Shown piece after piece: positions 15,396 through 22,996 of a stretch of DNA of 23,988 bases. Each line of letters opens with the position of its first letter. The stretch's first letter is position 1. Source of the DNA: CAYLZW01 sp964388085 (GTDB lineage Bacteria; Myxococcota; UBA727; CAYLZW01). The stretch is taken from positions 1-23,988 of the forward strand of contig CAYLZW010000064.1 of NCBI GenBank assembly GCA_964388085.1, given 5' to 3'. The notes below the pieces were generated by a model. That model saw only the letters and a list, made by a program, of their open reading frames with translations, had not been told where the DNA came from and made no database searches. Made by a program: the position numbers and the translations under genes.

Positions 15396-15422
15396 ACGCC
15401 GCCGCGACGGCAGCGGGGAGCT

Positions 15423-15830
15423 TCAGGTCAGATAACTACAGTAGAGGACGCGTAACGGTGGACCGGTGGCATCCGGCACCCGCTCCGCGCGCGGCGCTTG
15501 GTGATGCGGTACTTCCACGCTCGCAAAGGTGACGAACGGAAGCTCCGAGGCGAGCGGCGGGGCCAGCGGTGCGAGCACCGGCGGGCCCTGCGGACCGGGC
15601 GCCTCCGACGCGACGGTGAGCGTGAAGCGCTCACAGCAGCCCTGCTCCAGCTGGGGGTGCTCGTCCACGGGGACACGCACCGCCGGTGGCGGACAGCAGC
15701 AGCTCGAGCGGACCACGCCCTGCGCGCGGCAGCTCATGAGCTCCATGGCGAACGACGATCCCGCGAACAGCGCGAGCGGCAGCAGCAGCAGCGCGACGCA
15801 CTTGTTCAGGATGCCGGTGACCGTGCTCAT
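15423..15830 (-). CDS. Small exported Cys-rich protein of unknown function heading the efflux operon
   Basis: The protein has 135 residues from the ATG at 15830, which has GGGAG 6 nt upstream; a TTG four codons earlier is less likely. Residues 1-28 form a signal peptide (LNKCVALLLLPLALFAGSS core). The mature part carries SCRAQGVVRSSCCCPPP (C34, C44, C45, C46), QGCCERF (C65, C66) and a C-terminal LYCSYLT (C131), with Pro-rich, low-complexity sequence between. The clustered cysteines beside a Cu/Ag efflux system suggest a periplasmic soft-metal binder, but this is inference; I do not recognise a named family. It is upstream of, and in the same direction as, the outer-membrane channel gene, and its own upstream region contains two palindromes that could be operators. 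Its amino-acid pattern and ribosome site argue that it is real. Confidence 0.72.
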   Translation of the reverse strand: MSTVTGILNKCVALLLLPLALFAGSSFAMELMSCRAQGVVRSSCCCPPPAVRVPVDEHPQLEQGCCERFTLTVASEAPGPQGPPVLAPLAPPLASELPFVTFASVEVPHHQAPRAERVPDATGPPLRVLYCSYLT

Positions 15831-15873
15831 GGTGGCTCCCAAGCATAGACGAAGCAGCGGCGTTCGCCATTAC

Positions 15874-15902
15874 ACGTCCGCGGACGTTTCCTGCCCGCGG
15901 GC
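15874..15902. promoter_or_regulatory. Two adjacent palindromes in the divergent efflux operon/lgt intergenic region
   Basis: ACGTCCGCGGACGT (15874-15887, 14 bp) and GCCCGCGGGC (15893-15902, 10 bp) are both perfect palindromes. They lie 44-72 nt upstream of the ATG of the Cys-rich gene and about 130-160 nt upstream of lgt. Tandem dyads at this distance suit an operator for a metal-responsive repressor or activator. No regulator gene is adjacent and no clear promoter hexamers could be assigned. Confidence 0.4.
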
Positions 15903-15929
15903 GGTTCAGCGCACGGAAGAAGGAAGGCA

Positions 15930-15949
15930 GGAAGGAAGGAAGGAAGGAA
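15930..15949 (+). repeat. (GGAA)5 tetranucleotide repeat
   Basis: Five perfect GGAA copies are preceded by a degenerate GGAAGAAGGAAGGCA run, about 85 nt upstream of the lgt start. Such short repeats can vary in copy number by slippage and alter promoter spacing, but nothing here shows that this one does. Confidence 0.85.
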
Positions 15950-16033
15950 CCAGCGCAGGCGGGTGTTTCGGCACCGCCGCGCGCGTGCTGGTGTAGCAGG
16001 CTCGGCGACGCTAGCTCGAGAGAGGGAGTCCAA

Positions 16034-17086
16034 ATGGATCCGGCTGCCGACCCTGGCCGCTACTGGGTACACGACGTCGACCCGTTCTTCATCGAGCTGT
16101 GGGACAACGGCCCCATCCGCTGGTACGGGCTCGCCTACGTCGTCGGCTTCTTCTGCGCCTGGGGCCTCATCTTGCGGGTGCTGCGCGCGGGCCGCTCGCC
16201 CATCCCGGCGACCAGCTCGGGCGATCTCGTCATGGCGCTCGCGCTCGGGGCGGTGCTCGGCGGGCGGGTTGGCTACGTGCTGTTCTACCAGCCGTCCTTG
16301 TTGTGGACGTTCAGCAGCGACCTGCCCTTCTGGGGCCTGCTGGCGCTGAACCAAGGCGGCATGTCGAGCCACGGCGGCATGATCGGGGTGCTGCTGGCCT
16401 GCGCCTGGTTCGCGCGGCGCAAGCACGCTCCGACGCTGCACGTGCTCGACATCGCCGGCTTCGCGGCGCCGCTCGGCCTGTTCTTCGGCCGGCTGGCGAA
16501 CTTCGTGAACGGAGAGCTGTACGGGCGCCCTACCGACGTGCCCTGGGCGGTTCGCTTCCCGCAGGAGCTGTACACCGCGTCAGCCGAGGAGCTCCGCGAG
16601 GTCGCGCGCGCGGTCGATCCCCTGCTCGGCGGCGCGCCGCTCGACGGCGGCGATGTGCGCTCCCGCTTGCCGGAGATCCTCGACGTCATGCAGCAGGGCA
16701 ACGAGGCCGTCACGCGCGCCATCGCGCCCTTCCTGACGCCTCGTCATCCCTCGCAGCTCTACGAGGCCGTGCTCGAAGGCCTGCTCGTGTTCGCCGTGCT
16801 CGCGTTCGCCTGGCGTAAGCCGCAGAAGCCCGGCGTCATCATCGGCCTGTTCGGCGTCGTGTACTCGGCCGCGCGCGTGCTGTCGGAATTCTTCCGCGAG
16901 CCCGACGCGCACATCGCCCACCTCGAATACGCCGCGCTGCACATCACCCGTGGACAGTGGCTCAGCGTCGGCCTCGCGCTCGCGGGCGTGGCGCTGCTCG
17001 TCGTCGCCCGGCGCAGCGACGCCCCCGCGCTCGGTGGCTGGCGCTCGCAGCGGAAGGGCGAAGGCGACGCCCCTCCCCGCGCCTGA
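16034..17086 (+). CDS. lgt: Lgt, prolipoprotein diacylglyceryl transferase
   Basis: Lgt transfers diacylglycerol from phosphatidylglycerol to the lipobox cysteine of prolipoproteins in the inner membrane. The protein has 350 residues, somewhat longer than E. coli Lgt (about 290), through a longer loop at residues 181-232 and an extended basic C-terminus. Key motifs are present: GAVLGGRVGYVLFY (72-85), GGMSSHGGMIG (108-118) with catalytic His113, the Lgt signature GRLANFVNGELYGRPTD (152-168) and RHPSQLYEAVLEG (237-249). About seven membrane helices are visible. The start at 16034 has GGGAG a few nt upstream. It is convergent with mutS2, with only 16 nt between stops. Several genes in this window encode its substrates, including the adaptor, the channel and three other lipoproteins. 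Confidence 0.96.
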   Translation: MDPAADPGRYWVHDVDPFFIELWDNGPIRWYGLAYVVGFFCAWGLILRVLRAGRSPIPATSSGDLVMALALGAVLGGRVGYVLFYQPSLLWTFSSDLPFWGLLALNQGGMSSHGGMIGVLLACAWFARRKHAPTLHVLDIAGFAAPLGLFFGRLANFVNGELYGRPTDVPWAVRFPQELYTASAEELREVARAVDPLLGGAPLDGGDVRSRLPEILDVMQQGNEAVTRAIAPFLTPRHPSQLYEAVLEGLLVFAVLAFAWRKPQKPGVIIGLFGVVYSAARVLSEFFREPDAHIAHLEYAALHITRGQWLSVGLALAGVALLVVARRSDAPALGGWRSQRKGEGDAPPRA

Positions 17087-17102
17087 GCGGCGGTCGCGAA
17101 AC

Positions 17103-19619
17103 TCAAGCGCGCGGATCGCCGAGATCCACCAACGTACACGCGTCCCCGCCGTCGTCGGGGTGCGCCGGCCCGCTCCGCTCGACGTAGCGGCTCTGCGCCA
17201 CCGCGTCGCGCACCGCCCGCTTGAGCGCTCCCGTGCCGTGACCATGGAGCACGAAGCCGCGCGTCTTGCCGTCGCGCAGCAGCCGGTCGAGGAAGGCCTC
17301 GAGCAGCTCGAGCGCGTCCTCCACCCGCTCGCCGCGGACGTCGAGCGTGTTGTCCGACGTACGCGGCTCCGACGTACGCGGCTCCGACGACGAGGGCGCA
17401 GGCGTCACCTTGGCGCTCGTCGTCGTGACGGTCGGCGCGGCGCCGAGCGTCGCCTTGGCCGCGCGACGCTCGCGAGGCACGCGCAGCGACGCGCGATCGG
17501 TGCGCAGCTTCATGGGGCCGCGCGCGACCACCACCTCGTCACCGTTGACCTCCACCACCTCCATGGGTGTGCCCGGCATGGTCACGACCTCGACGACGTC
17601 CCCCTTCTGCACGCTCGCGGGACCGCGCTCGGCCTCCAGCTCCTTCGAAGGTGCCGCCGCGGCCTCGTCGACCCGTCGCTGCTGCGCCTGCAGCGCGTGG
17701 CTCAAGCGGTTCAGCTCCCGCGCGTCGGCGCCCGCCTTGGTGCGCTCGATGGCGTCGGCCACCACGCGGCGCGCGTCGCCGAGCTCGTCCTGGAACGCGC
17801 GCGCACCTTCGCGACGCAGGCGCTCGGCTTCGCGCTCCACGTCGTCGAGCCGCTCGCTCAGCCGCTGCCGATCGCTCACGAGGCGGGCGCGCTCCCGCTC
17901 GACCTCCTCGAGCCGGCGCTCGAGCGCGGCCTGCTTGCCCGCGAGCCCGGCGAGCACGTCGTGAAAGCTCTTCTCCTCCGGCGCCAGCAGCGCCTCGGCG
18001 CGCGCGACCACGCTCTCGGGCAGGCGATGGCGGCGGGCGGCCTCGAGCGCGTTCGACGTGCCCACCTGATCGAGGCGCAGGGTGAAGGTCGGCCGTCCGC
18101 TCGTCGAGTCGAGCGCGAGCGAGGCGTTTCGGAACGGGTTGTCCTCGCGCTCGTCGAGGGCGAGCAGCTTCAGGCGCTCGAAGTGCGTGGTCGCGACCGT
18201 GTAGGCGCCGGCGTCCACCAGCGCCTCGAGCACGGCCTGCCCCATGGCGGCGCCTTGCGCGGGATCGGTGCCCGCCGCGAGCTCGTCGAGCAGACAGAGC
18301 ACCGGGCCGCGCGCCACCTCCTCGTGCACGGCGTCGAGGATGTCGCGCAGCGCCTCGAGGTGCCCCGAGAAGCTCGAGAGCGCGTCGGCGAGGCTCTGCT
18401 GATCGCCGATGGTGGAGAGCACCGCGGCGAAGAGCGGAACGCGGCTGTGCCGCTCGGCGGGCACGGGCATGCCCGAGCGCACGAGCAGCGCACACAGCCC
18501 GACCGTCTTGAGCGCCACGGTCTTCCCGCCCGCGTTCGGTCCGGTGATGACGAGCGTGCGCTTGTGCGCGAAGCCGATGTCGTTCGGCACCACGTCGTCC
18601 GCGCGGCCGGTCTCCTCTTTGCTGATGGCGGCCGACCACGCGAGCAAAGGGTGTCGCGCGCCGAGCAGCTCGATGCGCACCCGCTTCGTGGCGGGCAACG
18701 CGCGCTCGTCGTCGTCGAGCGATACGCGCTGCGAGCCGGTCTTGGTCGCGAAAGCGCCGCGCGCGAACAGCGCCTCGATCTCGCCGGCGAGCGTCAGATC
18801 CTCGAGGATGTCGTCGGCCCGCTCGCGCACCTGCTCGGTCAGCTCGCTCAGGATGCGCTGCTCCTCCTCGATGACGGAGGCGCGCGCGATCTTGATGCGG
18901 TTGCCCATCTCCATCAGCTCGCGCGGCTCGATGAAGACCGTAAGGCCCGTCTGCGACGCGTCGTGGACGATGCCGAAGACCTTGCCCTGGTGCTCGGAGC
19001 GCACGGGTAACACGTAGCGATCGTTCCGCACCGTGAAGTTGCGCTCGCGCAGGATGTCGGTGCCGTCGTAGCCGCGGATCAGCCCCTCGAGCTGCTCCTG
19101 CGCCTGGCTGCGCAGCGCGCGCACGCGACCGCGCAGCTCCCTCAAGGCAGGCGAGGCGTCGTCGGTGATCTGGCCGTTGTCATCGAAGGAGCGCAGCACG
19201 CGCGCTGCCCACGCGCGCGCGTCCCGCAGCGCCTGTACGAGGCCGTGCAGAAGCGGCACCTCGTCGCCGCGGCTCTCGATGAGGTCCTTGAGGCGCGCGA
19301 GGGCCTCTACCGTCCTGCCGATGTCGACCAGCTCGAGAGGGGACAGCACGGCGGCCTTCTCGACGAGCTCAAGCGCCGGGCGGAGATCCCGCAGCGCGCC
19401 GAAGTCGGGGAACGAGCGCTGCCCGACGAGGTGCGCGGCCTCCATCACCGCCGAGGTGCGCTGCTCGACGTGCGCTCTCGTCGAGGGGAACACGTCGCGC
19501 TGCAGCGCCTCGCGGCCAAAGGGGGTCGCGCAGCGCGACTCGAGGATGCGCTGCACGTCGGCGAAGCCGAGCTCACGCGCGACGCGGGAGGGCAATCGGA
19601 AGGGTGCGAGGTCCGTCAC
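17103..19619 (-). CDS. mutS2: MutS2, ATPase with Smr domain (recombination/ribosome-collision family)
   Basis: The protein has 838 residues from a GTG at 19619, the only start that places the MutS2 N-terminus (LAPFRLPSRVARELGFADVQ) correctly; no ATG is nearby and the ribosome site is weak. The core and clamp regions are typical. Walker A is GPNAGGKT (360-367), Walker B is LCLLDELAAGTDP (441-453), and the signature region STIGDQQSLADALSSFSGH is present. A long coiled coil follows (about 540-650). The C-terminus carries an Smr domain (about 745-838) with TLDVRGERVEDALELLEAFL and the nuclease motif VLHGHGTGALKRAVRD. The protein lacks the MutS mismatch-recognition domain. Family members suppress recombination and, in Bacillus, rescue collided ribosomes. 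The linker before Smr holds a 15-bp tandem repeat. Confidence 0.95.
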   Translation of the reverse strand: MTDLAPFRLPSRVARELGFADVQRILESRCATPFGREALQRDVFPSTRAHVEQRTSAVMEAAHLVGQRSFPDFGALRDLRPALELVEKAAVLSPLELVDIGRTVEALARLKDLIESRGDEVPLLHGLVQALRDARAWAARVLRSFDDNGQITDDASPALRELRGRVRALRSQAQEQLEGLIRGYDGTDILRERNFTVRNDRYVLPVRSEHQGKVFGIVHDASQTGLTVFIEPRELMEMGNRIKIARASVIEEEQRILSELTEQVRERADDILEDLTLAGEIEALFARGAFATKTGSQRVSLDDDERALPATKRVRIELLGARHPLLAWSAAISKEETGRADDVVPNDIGFAHKRTLVITGPNAGGKTVALKTVGLCALLVRSGMPVPAERHSRVPLFAAVLSTIGDQQSLADALSSFSGHLEALRDILDAVHEEVARGPVLCLLDELAAGTDPAQGAAMGQAVLEALVDAGAYTVATTHFERLKLLALDEREDNPFRNASLALDSTSGRPTFTLRLDQVGTSNALEAARRHRLPESVVARAEALLAPEEKSFHDVLAGLAGKQAALERRLEEVERERARLVSDRQRLSERLDDVEREAERLRREGARAFQDELGDARRVVADAIERTKAGADARELNRLSHALQAQQRRVDEAAAAPSKELEAERGPASVQKGDVVEVVTMPGTPMEVVEVNGDEVVVARGPMKLRTDRASLRVPRERRAAKATLGAAPTVTTTSAKVTPAPSSSEPRTSEPRTSDNTLDVRGERVEDALELLEAFLDRLLRDGKTRGFVLHGHGTGALKRAVRDAVAQSRYVERSGPAHPDDGGDACTLVDLGDPRA
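17353..17382 (-). repeat. Two tandem 15-bp copies in the mutS2 linker
   Basis: TCCGACGTACGCGGC occurs twice head to tail (17353-17367 and 17368-17382), followed by a partial third copy. On the coding strand it gives repeated SEPRT units just before the Smr domain. It is in frame, so copy changes would only lengthen the linker. Confidence 0.85.
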
Positions 19620-19731
19620 GGGGTCTCGATGCCGTCTGCCGCGTCCGCATGCAAGGCGCGTCCCGGCGAACGGGCCATGGGGGACCCCCGCATCAAGGCG
19701 CGGGGGGTTTTGTTCTCGACGTGAGCGCGGC

Positions 19732-20610
19732 ATGAAGGGGGACGTGCGCCGCCACTCGCTCCGCCTGATCGTCCGCTCCCCCGACTCCGGCCTGCGCTCT
19801 TTGTCGGCCGTCGCGCTGATCCTGCCGATCGCGCTCAGCGGCTGCGCCAACACCGACGAGAAGGGCCCGCCGCCGCTCGACGCCACCGTCGTCGAGGCGG
19901 ACGCGCGGCTCCGGCTGCACGACGACGAAGCGCCGCCGGATCGGGCGGCCGCCGAGCGCCTCGTCGTGCAGGGGCGCGCGCAGAGCGCCGAGGGGGATCA
20001 TGGCGCCGCCTTCCGGCTCTTCGAGCAGGCGCGCGCGGCGGACCCGTCCTACGGCATCGCGCACCTCGAGGCGGCCATCGCGGCGCAGTACGTGGGAAAC
20101 GACGACGAGCACGTGCGCCAGCGCTTCGAGCGGGCGGCCGTCCTGCTGCGGGAGAACCCGCGCGTGCACTTCGAGCGGGCCGCGTTCGAGGAGTCGCACG
20201 GCAACCCGTCCGTCGCCGTCGAGGGCTACCGTCGTGCGCTCGATCTGCGCCCCGGCCTCACGGGCGCGCGGCTCTCGCTCGGGCGCGCGTTGCTCAGCAC
20301 GGGCGACCTGCCGGCGGCGAAGGAGACGTTTCGGCAGGTCCTCGAGGTCGAGCCGAAGAACCTCGCCGCGCTGCTCGGCAAGGCCGACGCGAGCGAGCGC
20401 CTCGGCGACCTCGACGCCGCGGAGCGAGCGTTGCGCGCGGTCGTCGAGGCGTTTCCCGAGGTGACGCCGCACCGGCAGCGCTTGATCGCGTTTTATGAGC
20501 GAACGGGACAGGGCAAGAAGGCGAAGCGCGAGACCAAGCGCCTCGAGACCATCGACCCAAAGGCGAGACGCGATCTGCGCGAGCTCAAGCCCTCTCGTCG
20601 GCGGCGCTGA
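19732..20610 (+). CDS. TPR-repeat lipoprotein
   Basis: The protein has 292 residues from the ATG at 19732. A basic N-terminal region is followed by a hydrophobic segment ending in ALSGC with lipidated Cys38, so it is exported and membrane anchored. The ribosome site is weak and the leader is long, so a downstream start is possible. From about residue 73 it consists of tetratricopeptide repeats, for example ERLVVQGRAQSAEGDHGAAF, LFEQARAADPSY, LGRALLSTGDLPAAKETFRQ and ASERLGDLDAAERALRAVVE, followed by a basic C-terminus. TPR lipoproteins usually act as scaffolds for envelope or secretion complexes, but the partner is unknown. It is divergent from mutS2 over 112 nt and convergent with the next gene, with 3 nt between stops. 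Confidence 0.85.
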   Translation: MKGDVRRHSLRLIVRSPDSGLRSLSAVALILPIALSGCANTDEKGPPPLDATVVEADARLRLHDDEAPPDRAAAERLVVQGRAQSAEGDHGAAFRLFEQARAADPSYGIAHLEAAIAAQYVGNDDEHVRQRFERAAVLLRENPRVHFERAAFEESHGNPSVAVEGYRRALDLRPGLTGARLSLGRALLSTGDLPAAKETFRQVLEVEPKNLAALLGKADASERLGDLDAAERALRAVVEAFPEVTPHRQRLIAFYERTGQGKKAKRETKRLETIDPKARRDLRELKPSRRRR

Positions 20611-20613
20611 GCT

Positions 20614-20904
20614 TCAGCTCGACGTCGTCGGTGCGCGGATCAGGCGCTCGGCGACGCGCACGATCAGCAAGCGGCGGAGCTGCCGCTCCATGACCTCGAG
20701 CGCCGCGCCCTGTACGGCGCCGCCGGTGCGCCGCTCGATCCAGTCGGCGCAGAGCGCGAGCGCGTCGGCGGTAGCGCGCGCGTCGATACGCGGGAAGCGC
20801 CGCTCGCTGGCGTCGAGGAAGTGCTCGACGCCGAGCCGATCGACGAGGATGCGGAACAGGCGCCGGGAGCGCCGGATGTGATCGATCGGGATGACGTCCG
20901 CCAC
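20614..20904 (-). CDS. Small conserved-looking hypothetical protein
   Basis: The product has 96 residues from a GTG at 20904. It has a compact helical composition with VIPIDHIRRSRRLFRILVDR at the start and VMERQLRRLLIVRVAERLI near the end, and no signal peptide or membrane segment. It is supported by its position filling the space exactly between its convergent neighbour (3 nt away) and the upstream gene, and by a plausible GGTGG ribosome site. I do not recognise the family. The alternative open frame on the same strand that extends to 21544 gives low-complexity Arg/Ala/Gly-rich sequence and is a shadow of the opposite gene. Confidence 0.6.
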   Translation of the reverse strand: MADVIPIDHIRRSRRLFRILVDRLGVEHFLDASERRFPRIDARATADALALCADWIERRTGGAVQGAALEVMERQLRRLLIVRVAERLIRAPTTSS

Positions 20905-21004
20905 GTCGCCACCCTAGGGCCCGCCCGGTGTCTCCTCCACTTTCGTGACATGGAGATCCGCGCGACGACGTGTCAACCTCGTCGTCATGGGAGGTTCCCT
21001 GCAC

Positions 21005-21652
21005 ATGCCCAATCGCATTCCGAGCTCGCTCGCCTTCGCGCTCTTCTTCACGACGACGCTGTTCCTCGCGGCGCCCGCCTCCGCCATCGGCTTTGGCGGC
21101 GGCGTCGAGGCCGGCGGCTTCGCGGGGGCCTCGCGCCTCGCGTCCGGCGGCATCTCGCAGCCCGGCCTGTTCGGTGGCGGCGGCGCGCTGCTGCTGAGCC
21201 TCGAGCTGTACGACGAAGGGCTCGTGCACCTGCAGACGCTCGCGCGCATCGAGGGCAACGGCTTCGCCATCGTCAGCGACTTCGGCGGCGGCGCAGGCGG
21301 CGCCGGCGGCGGCGAGGGGCTCTTGCGCCTCGGCCTGAACCTCCCCCTCGTGGAGCCCTTCCTCGAGGTCGGCGGCGGCGCCATGGTGGGCGGCGGCGGC
21401 GGCACCGCGGACCTGAGCGGCGTCGGACAAGCGGTCGATCAGGCGGTCAGCGGCGCCATGTGGGCGCCCGCGGGCTACGTAGGCGTGGGCGTCACCATGG
21501 CGCTGCCGCTCCTGCCCTACTTCGAGCTGCGCGTCGGCAGCCACATCGGCGGCCTCTTGCCCATCGACAGCAAGCCGCCCATTACGCTCAGCGGCAATGA
21601 CGCGCTCTCTGCGCGCGCCGAGGTGTGGCTCGGCGTCGGCTATCGCATCTGA
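21005..21652 (+). CDS. Exported Gly-rich protein, probable outer-membrane beta-barrel
   Basis: The protein has 215 residues from the ATG at 21005, which has GGAGG about 10 nt upstream; an ATG at 20987 is an alternative. A clear signal peptide ends in APASA (about residue 27). The mature protein is rich in Gly and in alternating hydrophobic strands (LLLSLELYDEGLVHLQTL, LLRLGLNLPLVEPFLEVGGG, YVGVGVTMALPLLPYFELRV) and ends in ARAEVWLGVGYRI. A terminal aromatic/hydrophobic residue after alternating strands suits a small outer-membrane barrel. Two Gly-rich runs (GGGAGGAGGG and GGGGG) may be flexible loops. Its role is unknown. It is convergent with the lipoprotein gene at 21665, 12 nt apart. Confidence 0.72.
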   Translation: MPNRIPSSLAFALFFTTTLFLAAPASAIGFGGGVEAGGFAGASRLASGGISQPGLFGGGGALLLSLELYDEGLVHLQTLARIEGNGFAIVSDFGGGAGGAGGGEGLLRLGLNLPLVEPFLEVGGGAMVGGGGGTADLSGVGQAVDQAVSGAMWAPAGYVGVGVTMALPLLPYFELRVGSHIGGLLPIDSKPPITLSGNDALSARAEVWLGVGYRI

Positions 21653-21664
21653 CCCTCTCGGTCG

Positions 21665-22372
21665 CTATTCAGCGACGGGCGTCCACGACACGATGGCGTC
21701 GCCGAGCGCGCTCTGGATCTCGAGGCGCAAGGGCTCGCTGCCGGGCGCCATCATCGAGGTGCCGGTACGGGCGTCGATCAGCGGAAAGCGGACGGCGTAG
21801 ATCTCGTCGAAGCGATCGGCGTGCGGCAGGAGCGCGGCCAAGGCCGGTGAGTGTTTCATCGGCTCGATGGCGAGCGGCTTCACGCGCGCGTCGCCGCGGG
21901 CGAGGTGCGTGTCCCAGATCGTGTAGCTCGCGGCGAGGTCGCGGTTCGACTGGTCCGCGACGTAGAAGCACACGTACACGATGACCTGCTCCTCCGCGCC
22001 CGGGCCCGAGAGCATGGGAGCGTCCACGCCCTCGTCGGGCCGCGCGCCGAGACGCAAGAGGTCGTCCTCCACGTCGTGGGCGACGCTGCCGTGTAGGCGC
22101 GCGTCGGCCGCGATGAACGCCGTACGCAAGCGGGGCGTCACGAGCGTCGCGCGCAGGTCCACCTGCCGCACGGCCCACTCGTACACCTCGACCTTGCGCG
22201 TGTGCTGCCGCACCACCTCTTCCCAGCGCTCCCCCGCGTCGCGAGGGACGGGCTCGGCGATCTCGAGCGGGCCCGCCTGGTGCAGCCCGAGGCAGCCGAG
22301 CGGCGAGAGCGCCGCCAGGACGAGGAGCAGAGGGGTTGTGCGCGCGCCTGACAGCGGTGTGTTCGACAACAT
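21665..22372 (-). CDS. Lipoprotein of unknown function, coupled to pyrE
   Basis: The protein has 235 residues. Its ATG (22372) overlaps the pyrE stop by one nucleotide (TGATG), so translation is probably coupled. The signal sequence ends in LSPLGC with lipidated Cys27. The mature part has a helix with RWEEVVRQHTRKVEVYEWAV followed by mixed strands, including EEQVIVYVCFYVADQSNRD and SYTIWDTHL. I do not recognise a family. It is the last gene of the bactofilin-pyrE unit. Confidence 0.8.
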   Translation of the reverse strand: MLSNTPLSGARTTPLLLVLAALSPLGCLGLHQAGPLEIAEPVPRDAGERWEEVVRQHTRKVEVYEWAVRQVDLRATLVTPRLRTAFIAADARLHGSVAHDVEDDLLRLGARPDEGVDAPMLSGPGAEEQVIVYVCFYVADQSNRDLAASYTIWDTHLARGDARVKPLAIEPMKHSPALAALLPHADRFDEIYAVRFPLIDARTGTSMMAPGSEPLRLEIQSALGDAIVSWTPVAE

Positions 22373-22977
22373 CAAGGCCCCGTCACAGCGAAGTCCGCAC
22401 GCGTAAAGAGCGCGTGCAGCTCGAGGCCCTCACGGGCGAAGGCCTCGAGTCCTCCCGCTTGACGGTCAACGATAGCGATCACGTGCGCGACGGAAAAGCC
22501 GTGCTCCCGGAGCCGCCGGGCGGCCAGCAGGGAGGAGCCTCCGGTGGTGACGACGTCCTCCACCAGCACGACCCGGGCGCCCGCGGGGATCGACTTGAGC
22601 CCCTCGAGGTACGCGCCGGTGCCGTGGCCCTTCGCCTCTTTGCGCACGTAGATCGCCGGCAGCTCGCGGCCGCCGAGGAACGCGGTCAACGACAGCGCCG
22701 ACGAGAGCGGATCGGCGCCGATGCTCATGCCTCCGCAGGCGTCGTGCCGCGTGCCTTCGCGTGCCTCGATGTCGTCGAGCAGCGCCAGGAACAAGCGCCC
22801 CAGCAGGAAGTGTCCCTCCCCGGTGAGCGCGACCTGCTTGCAGTCGATGTAGAAGCGGCTCGTCTGCCCGCTCGCGAGCGTGACCTCGCGGTCCTCGTAG
22901 GACAGCGTCTTCAGCAGCTCCAGAAGCCGCGCGCGCTGGCCGGCCACCCAGGGCCCCTGTGCGTTCAGGGTGGGCAT
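22372..22977 (-). CDS. pyrE: PyrE, orotate phosphoribosyltransferase
   Basis: PyrE makes orotidine 5'-monophosphate from orotate and PRPP in de novo pyrimidine synthesis, in the cytoplasm. The protein has 201 residues, within the family range. It shows TLASGQTSRFYIDCKQVALT near the N-terminus (orotate side), GGMSIGADPLSSAL (82-95), the flexible catalytic loop YVRKEAKGHGTGAYLEG (110-126) with its conserved lysines and His, and the PRPP-binding motif VVLVEDVVTTGGSS (136-149). The ATG at 22977 has only a weak ribosome site, but the upstream bactofilin gene ends 19 nt before it, so it is probably read from the same transcript. It overlaps the downstream lipoprotein gene by one nucleotide. Confidence 0.96.
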   Translation of the reverse strand: MPTLNAQGPWVAGQRARLLELLKTLSYEDREVTLASGQTSRFYIDCKQVALTGEGHFLLGRLFLALLDDIEAREGTRHDACGGMSIGADPLSSALSLTAFLGGRELPAIYVRKEAKGHGTGAYLEGLKSIPAGARVVLVEDVVTTGGSSLLAARRLREHGFSVAHVIAIVDRQAGGLEAFAREGLELHALFTRADFAVTGP

Positions 22978-22996
22978 GGCGACGCCACCGGCTCGA

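Noticed and set aside
16950..19010. 686-residue plus-strand open frame over mutS2
   Set aside because: Arg/His/Leu-rich composition with no motifs. It overlaps the well-supported MutS2 Walker and Smr regions on the other strand.
19620..19886. N-terminal extension of MutS2 by 89 residues
   Set aside because: The extension is Arg/Pro-rich and overlaps the start of the divergent TPR lipoprotein. The family N-terminus begins at the GTG at 19619.
20585..21544. 319-residue minus-strand open frame opposite the Gly-rich exported protein
   Set aside because: Low-complexity Arg/Ala/Glu sequence in a shadow frame. The plus-strand gene has a signal peptide and beta pattern.
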